Source: CAZCBD01 sp964496755 (GTDB lineage Bacteria > Bacteroidota > Ignavibacteria > Ignavibacteriales > Melioribacteraceae). From it: a stretch of DNA of 10,337 nt. Made by a program: the position numbers and the translations under genes. Positions 6,824-10,337 of the stretch are shown in pieces. Where the stretch lies: NCBI GenBank assembly GCA_964496755.1, contig CAZCBD010000095.1, forward strand, positions 1 through 10,337, read 5' to 3'. Within the stretch, counting starts at the first letter, position 1. Each line of letters starts with the position of its first letter. The notes under the pieces are model-generated. The model saw only the letters and a program-made list of their open reading frames with translations. It made no database searches and was not told the origin of the DNA.

Positions 6824-7762
6824 TTATGAAATTATTTTTCCGTCTTCATTGTACTTATAAAATCCCTCACCTGTCTTAACTCCTAATTTTCTTTCACGTA
6901 CTAATTTACGCAAAATCGGGCAAGGCCTGAAGCGGGGTTCACCTAATGAATTCCACAAAGTGTTCATCCAAATCAGAACTTCATCTAAACCAATAGCATC
7001 TGCTAATTCTAATGGACCTGAACTAAATTTATAACCTAATTTCATTGCAGTATCAATATCTTTAGCAGTTGCCAACCCTTCCAAATAAATATGCATAGCT
7101 TCGTTTAATAAAGGAACTATGGCTCTTGTAGTTACAAAACCCGGGTATTCATAAACTTCAATTGCGGTTTTACCTAATTTTGCAGCAAAAGCTTTTATAA
7201 TTTCAATTGTATCGTTAGAAGTTTCTACTTCTCGAATTACTTCTACCAACGGAATTTTAGGAACCGGATTCAGAAAATGCATACCAACTAATTTATCTTT
7301 TCTTTTTATAACTTTTGAAATTTCGGTTAAACTTAAAGATGCGGTATTTGATACGAATATTGTAGATTCAGGAGTAATTTCATCTAAAGTTGCAAATACT
7401 TGTTGTTTAGCTAAAACATCTTCAAAGATTGCTTCTATTACTAAATCTGCTTCTTTGGCTTCCTCCAAATTAAGAGACCATTTAATTCTACCTAATATTG
7501 CTTTCATTTCGCTAATTGTCATTGACCAACGTGCTATTTCTCGTTCCATTGTTTCTTGCAACAGAGCTTTCGCCTTCTCTAATTGATCTTTAGATTGTTC
7601 AATAACAACAACTTCATAACCGGAAGCAGCAACAGTCTGAGCTATTCCTCTACCCATTTGTCCGGCACCAATAATAGCAATGTTTTCAATTTGATCTTTT
7701 GGGGAATCGGAATCTTTTATACCTCCCAAAAGGTCTTCCAACTTCAGTTTGTTTTCACTCAT
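6824..7762 (-). CDS. 3-hydroxyacyl-CoA / 3-hydroxybutyryl-CoA dehydrogenase
   Basis: A 312-residue stand-alone NAD-dependent dehydrogenase that interconverts 3-hydroxyacyl-CoA and 3-ketoacyl-CoA, used in beta-oxidation or in reductive butyrate/PHB-type routes. The Rossmann domain begins IAIIGAGQMGRGIAQ (28-42), followed by VIEAIFED (108-115), S138 in SNTASLS (138-144), and catalytic H162 with N165 in GMHFLNPVPKIPLVEVI (160-176). The C-terminal helical domain contains PLLNEA (217-222), SSGPLELADAIGLD (247-260) and GEGFYKY (298-304). Two oddities: an N-terminal extension of about 25 polar residues before the Rossmann fold, and GFVTTR (208-213) where most family members have GFxxNR, so the usual Asn is Thr212. 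An AAGGTG Shine-Dalgarno-like site lies far (about 12 bases) from the ATG. It is first in a two-gene unit with ackA. Substrate chain length cannot be read from sequence. Confidence 0.9.
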   Translation of the reverse strand: MSENKLKLEDLLGGIKDSDSPKDQIENIAIIGAGQMGRGIAQTVAASGYEVVVIEQSKDQLEKAKALLQETMEREIARWSMTISEMKAILGRIKWSLNLEEAKEADLVIEAIFEDVLAKQQVFATLDEITPESTIFVSNTASLSLTEISKVIKRKDKLVGMHFLNPVPKIPLVEVIREVETSNDTIEIIKAFAAKLGKTAIEVYEYPGFVTTRAIVPLLNEAMHIYLEGLATAKDIDTAMKLGYKFSSGPLELADAIGLDEVLIWMNTLWNSLGEPRFRPCPILRKLVRERKLGVKTGEGFYKYNEDGKIIS

Positions 7763-7798
7763 TTTTTTTTATTCACCTTAATTTTAACATTTATTAAC

Positions 7799-7812
7799 GG
7801 ACATTCTTGTCC
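7799..7812. promoter_or_regulatory. Small dyad ahead of the dehydrogenase-ackA unit, possible operator or leader hairpin
   Basis: GGACA-TTCT-TGTCC is a perfect 5-bp inverted repeat with a 4-base spacer. It is the only GC-containing symmetry in an otherwise A/T-only leader. It sits 13-26 bases downstream of the candidate -7 element, so it would fall at or just past the expected transcription start. It could bind a repressor dimer or form a short leader hairpin. No regulator gene is adjacent. Confidence 0.35.
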
Positions 7813-7825
7813 AGAATTTATTAAA

Positions 7826-7857
7826 CAAAAATAAGTAAAAACAAAATCTATACCAAA
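7826..7857 (-). promoter_or_regulatory. Candidate Bacteroidota-type promoter for the dehydrogenase-ackA unit
   Basis: Read on the minus strand, TTTG (7857-7854) is followed after 20 bases by TATTTTTG (7833-7826). This matches the -33 TTTG / -7 TAnnTTTG promoter consensus known from Bacteroides-type primary sigma factors, including its spacing. It lies 64 bases or more upstream of the dehydrogenase start and downstream of the ABC permease stop. In such AT-rich DNA a chance match is possible. Confidence 0.45.
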
Positions 7858-7892
7858 GTAAATATAAACTATTTAAGCTGTTTTTTAAGTTT

Positions 7893-8723
7893 TTAATAGT
7901 CTTTTTTATTAAAAGTAAAAATACTCCAAATTAATGTGAGAATCATAAATGCTGCTGAAGTTAATACCGGTTGCCAACTTGTTATTGGTTCACCTTGCGC
8001 AAAAAGACGCGTTATATTTGCTAGCTCAGCTGTTTTAGGTACTATATAATATATGCCGTCAATAAAATATTGATAAAACTTACTGTCCGAAAGCAAATAT
8101 AAGCCTTCTCTTGCCAAAAGAAGCGGAGAAAATATAAAGAAAATCAAATATGAAATCATCATTGCAAGAATTGAACTTCTTGTTAAAATTCCTACCAAAA
8201 TTATCAATGAATACAAAACGGAGAATGTAAAAGTAATGGTAAAAATCGTCATTAAAAATTTGGGGTCCCAATAACCGAATTTAATTCCCAACAAAATCCA
8301 AAATCCACCCACAGCATAAGCTATATTTGCCAATACAACCAAAACACCACCGTTAAATTTTCCTAAGATTAGCTGTGTTCTGGAAATTGGTTTTGATAAA
8401 AACAAATCAATATTCCCTTTTTCAACCAGATTTGGAATTATGCTCGAAACAGAAAAAATAGATAAAAAGATTCCCACACCAAAAATCGGAACAATTGTGG
8501 CAATTTTGAAAAAATCAATAATTTTATCTAAAATCGGGAAAGAGTCATCCAATTGTTGGCCATTTATTTTTACCAACGGCATTAAATCTTGAATGCTTTG
8601 CGAACCGAAAATAATTGAAAAAACCAAAAGCATAAAAGTTGAAACACCAAAAAAAGTTAGAATTATTTTTTTTGATAAAGCTTCACGGATTGTGTATTTG
8701 GTAATTACCCAAATGTTTTTCAT
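7893..8723 (-). CDS. ABC-2 type transporter permease
   Basis: A 276-residue integral membrane protein with about six hydrophobic helices, at roughly 19-40, 74-95, 124-147, 156-178, 185-204 and 250-270. Between the second and third helices is the segment EKGNIDLFLSKPISRTQLILGK (101-122), characteristic of ABC-2 family (NosY-like) permeases. It contacts the ATPase and follows the usual pattern of the G-x-hydrophobic-LSKPISR coupling region. The N-terminus (MKNIWVITKYTIREALSKK) is the common cytoplasmic amphipathic start. It is coupled to the ATPase gene by a 4-base ATGA overlap. The two gene products would assemble as a dimer of each in the inner membrane. The cargo is unknown; ABC-2 systems export lipids, polysaccharides, drugs or proteins. 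No accessory periplasmic protein lies next to it in view. Confidence 0.88.
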   Translation of the reverse strand: MKNIWVITKYTIREALSKKIILTFFGVSTFMLLVFSIIFGSQSIQDLMPLVKINGQQLDDSFPILDKIIDFFKIATIVPIFGVGIFLSIFSVSSIIPNLVEKGNIDLFLSKPISRTQLILGKFNGGVLVVLANIAYAVGGFWILLGIKFGYWDPKFLMTIFTITFTFSVLYSLIILVGILTRSSILAMMISYLIFFIFSPLLLAREGLYLLSDSKFYQYFIDGIYYIVPKTAELANITRLFAQGEPITSWQPVLTSAAFMILTLIWSIFTFNKKDY

Positions 8724-9694
8724 TTTTCACCTCCTAAAATTTTAGTTCCCTCATTATCATTTAAACTATCTTCATTTTCTTGAATAACGGAAATAAAATA
8801 ATCTTCCAATGTGTTTTTTTGAGGTGAAATCGTTTTAATTAAAATTGACTGCGCTCGTATAAAATCAATAATTTTATTTGCTTCATCAATTCCTGAAATT
8901 GATGCGCTAAATTTTTTATCATTAAAATATTCAATTTTAAAATGTTCATTTAAAATTGATTTCTGTTCGCTATTTAGCCCCGTTTCAATTTCAAAATCAC
9001 AAATTTGCTGATTAATAGTAAGCTCTGCAACCGTACCTGTTTTAAGTAATTTCCCTTTGTTTAAAATGGCAACCGAATCGGTAATCATTTCAACCTCAGA
9101 TAAAATATGACTATTCAAAAATATTGTTTTACCTTCATTTTTAAGATTGGACAAAACATCACGCATTTCTTTTCTCCCAATCGGATCAACACCATCTGTT
9201 GGTTCATCGAGAAAGATCAATTCCGGATCATATAATAGTGCTTGAGCCAATCCTAAACGTTGCATCATTCCTTTTGAATAATTTTTTACTTTTGTTTTTT
9301 TCCATCGTTTCATTTTAACAACATCAAGCATCTCATCAATTTTCTGTGAAAGATTTTCATTTTCATAACCTGAAAGTTCTGCAAAAAATTTCAACACTTG
9401 CTCACCTGTTAAATAGTTTGGATATTTGTGATTTTCGGGCAAATATCCGATTTTGTTTTTAATTTTATAGTTTGAAATATCTTCATTTAAAATTTTTGCA
9501 GAACCGGAAGTTGGAAAAGCAATGCCCAAAAGTATTTTAATAAATGTAGTTTTCCCGGCTCCGTTTGGCCCGAGAAGTCCGAAGATTGTACCCTTTGGCA
9601 CTTCAATCGAAAAATCAGATAAAGCTTTTACCTCCCCACCTTTCCAAAAGGGTTTGTAAATTTTAGTTAGATTAATTGCTTCAATTACGTTCAT
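8720..9694 (-). CDS. ABC-2 type transporter ATP-binding protein
   Basis: A 324-residue ATPase subunit. Visible motifs are Walker A GPNGAGKT (42-49), a Q-loop region reading GYLPENHKYPNYLTG (83-97) with Glu87 in place of the usual Gln, signature YSKGM (139-143) instead of LSGGQ, Walker B LIFLDEP (159-165) with D-loop GVDP (168-171), and switch His196 in NSHILSE. The YSKGM signature and YLPE loop are normal for ABC-2 export ATPases. About 100 residues after the nucleotide-binding domain form a small C-terminal domain typical of this subfamily. The ATG at 9694 gives the standard N-terminus; a weak GGGT element is the only Shine-Dalgarno candidate. It is first gene of the pair, divergent from recQ across a 94-base gap. 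The transported substrate cannot be inferred. Confidence 0.93.
   Translation of the reverse strand: MNVIEAINLTKIYKPFWKGGEVKALSDFSIEVPKGTIFGLLGPNGAGKTTFIKILLGIAFPTSGSAKILNEDISNYKIKNKIGYLPENHKYPNYLTGEQVLKFFAELSGYENENLSQKIDEMLDVVKMKRWKKTKVKNYSKGMMQRLGLAQALLYDPELIFLDEPTDGVDPIGRKEMRDVLSNLKNEGKTIFLNSHILSEVEMITDSVAILNKGKLLKTGTVAELTINQQICDFEIETGLNSEQKSILNEHFKIEYFNDKKFSASISGIDEANKIIDFIRAQSILIKTISPQKNTLEDYFISVIQENEDSLNDNEGTKILGGEK
8728..8735 (-). promoter_or_regulatory. Consensus ribosome binding site of the ABC permease gene, embedded in the ATPase gene
   Basis: On the minus strand AGGAGGTG lies 4 bases before the permease ATG, within the codons for the last residues of the ATPase (ILGGEK). It is a full match to the anti-Shine-Dalgarno of 16S rRNA. 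Together with the ATGA overlap it fixes the permease start and suggests strong coupled translation, probably to balance subunit amounts. It also shows the host uses Shine-Dalgarno initiation. Confidence 0.85.
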
Positions 9695-9788
9695 ATATTA
9701 CCCGAATTATTAAAAATATTTTTCAATTTTTTTTGTTTATTTTGCACTTAAAATATGACGAAATAATTCAGGGAAAGTTACAGAATTA

Positions 9789-10337
9789 ATGAATCTTAAA
9801 AAAGAATTAAAAAAACATTTTGGGTTTAAAGAATTTCGTGTTGGCCAAGAAGATATAATTAAAAGCATTTTAAACGGCGATAACGTACTTGCAATTTTAC
9901 CTACCGGAGGTGGTAAATCAATTTGCTATCAGTTACCCGCCTTAATGAGCAACGGGTTTTCCATTGTGATTTCACCATTAATAGCACTAATGAAAGATCA
10001 AGTGGATACATTAAACAAAAAGAATGAAATTGCTGCTTACATAAATTCAAGTTTAGACTTTAACGAAATTCGTGAAAGAATTTTGGGAATACAAAACGGC
10101 AAAATTAAACTGCTTTATTTATCTCCTGAAAAATTAACAAACATAAAATTTGCCGAACAAATTAAATCACTGAACCCGAAGTTTGTTTTTATCGACGAAG
10201 CACATTGCATAAGCGAATGGGGGCATAATTTTAGACCGAGTTACAGAAAGATTGTTGACTTTTGCAATTTTCTGGAAATTAAATCGGTTTCCGCTTTTAC
10301 GGCAACAGCTACTCCCGATGTGAGAAAAGATATTATT
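9789..10337 (+). CDS. recQ: RecQ-family ATP-dependent DNA helicase, N-terminal part (3' end cut by window)
   Basis: The first 183 residues of a superfamily 2 helicase are encoded and the frame is open to the window edge. RecQ unwinds DNA 3' to 5' during recombination and fork repair. Motifs in order: motif 0 FGFKEFRVGQEDII (11-24, with Q20), Walker A PTGGGKS (38-44, K43) followed by ICYQLPA, ISPLIALMKDQV (61-72), Walker B DEAH (136-139), the RecQ-specific aromatic-rich loop CISEWGHNFRPSYR (140-153), and motif III SAFTATATP (168-176). All are intact. The second helicase domain, zinc-binding RQC domain and HRDC domain are out of view, so recQ itself cannot be told from a shorter RecQ-like paralogue. 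The ATG at 9789 gives the usual start; GGGAAAG (9771-9777) is a rather distant Shine-Dalgarno candidate. It is divergent from the ABC ATPase gene. Confidence 0.93.
   Translation, partial: MNLKKELKKHFGFKEFRVGQEDIIKSILNGDNVLAILPTGGGKSICYQLPALMSNGFSIVISPLIALMKDQVDTLNKKNEIAAYINSSLDFNEIRERILGIQNGKIKLLYLSPEKLTNIKFAEQIKSLNPKFVFIDEAHCISEWGHNFRPSYRKIVDFCNFLEIKSVSAFTATATPDVRKDII

Noticed and set aside
7583..7834. Plus-strand open frame of 83 codons over the dehydrogenase 5' end and leader
   Set aside because: It mostly mirrors the dehydrogenase coding sequence; the translation is low complexity and the start has no supporting signal.
8720..9694. Degenerate ABC ATPase because the signature is YSKGM and the Q-loop has Glu
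   Set aside because: Both variations are normal for ABC-2 export ATPases; Walker A, Walker B and the switch His are intact.
9695..9788. Promoters in the divergent gap between the ABC operon and recQ
   Set aside because: Promoters must lie here or nearby, but I found no -10/-35 or TTTG/TAnnTTTG pair that stands out from the A/T background on either strand.

Overview
This window is a gene-dense, AT-rich stretch of bacterial chromosome. It looks like the Bacteroidota/Chlorobi/Ignavibacteria group, probably near Ignavibacteria. Three things point there. The LptD-type outer-membrane barrel says Gram-negative. The ThiF/MoeB-like E1 enzyme resembles Bacteroidota-type homologues. One intergenic region carries a TTTG-N20-TAnnTTTG promoter-like pair. 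Several genes still have clear Shine-Dalgarno sites, including a perfect AGGAGGTG, which argues against many derived Bacteroidota that have lost them. The taxon is an inference from these features, not from a search.

Left part (2-3954, plus strand): the C-terminal part of an LptD/OstA-like LPS transport barrel is cut by the window edge. It overlaps a small YacP-like NYN (PIN-fold) nuclease gene by one base. Next come a FluC/CrcB fluoride channel, a DUF190 PII-like protein 15 bases later, and 18 bases after that an E1-like adenylyltransferase (ThiF/MoeB) fused to a C-terminal rhodanese domain. All five genes could lie on one transcript.

Middle part (3963-7762, minus strand): a COG2509-type FAD-dependent dehydrogenase converges on the E1-rhodanese gene with only 8 bases between stop codons. 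A perfect 12-bp AT-rich inverted repeat covers both gene ends. A strong GC-cored hairpin with a T-tract then ends a two-gene unit, 3-hydroxyacyl-CoA dehydrogenase followed by acetate kinase (ackA). This unit has a plausible promoter and a small dyad upstream, and it fits acyl-CoA and acetate carbon metabolism.

Right part (7893-10337): an ABC-2 type exporter pair on the minus strand (ATPase, then permease) shares a 4-base ATGA overlap, with a consensus Shine-Dalgarno inside the ATPase 3' end. Divergent from it, the 5' portion of a RecQ helicase gene runs off the right edge.

I saw no mobile element, CRISPR array, tRNA, rRNA or obvious defence system, and no intergenic stretch above 300 bases. 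The window is mostly housekeeping. The more interesting points are the FluC-DUF190 pair without a visible fluoride riboswitch, the missing zinc cysteines in the E1-rhodanese protein, the palindrome shared by two convergent gene ends, and the promoter-plus-dyad ahead of the dehydrogenase-ackA unit.
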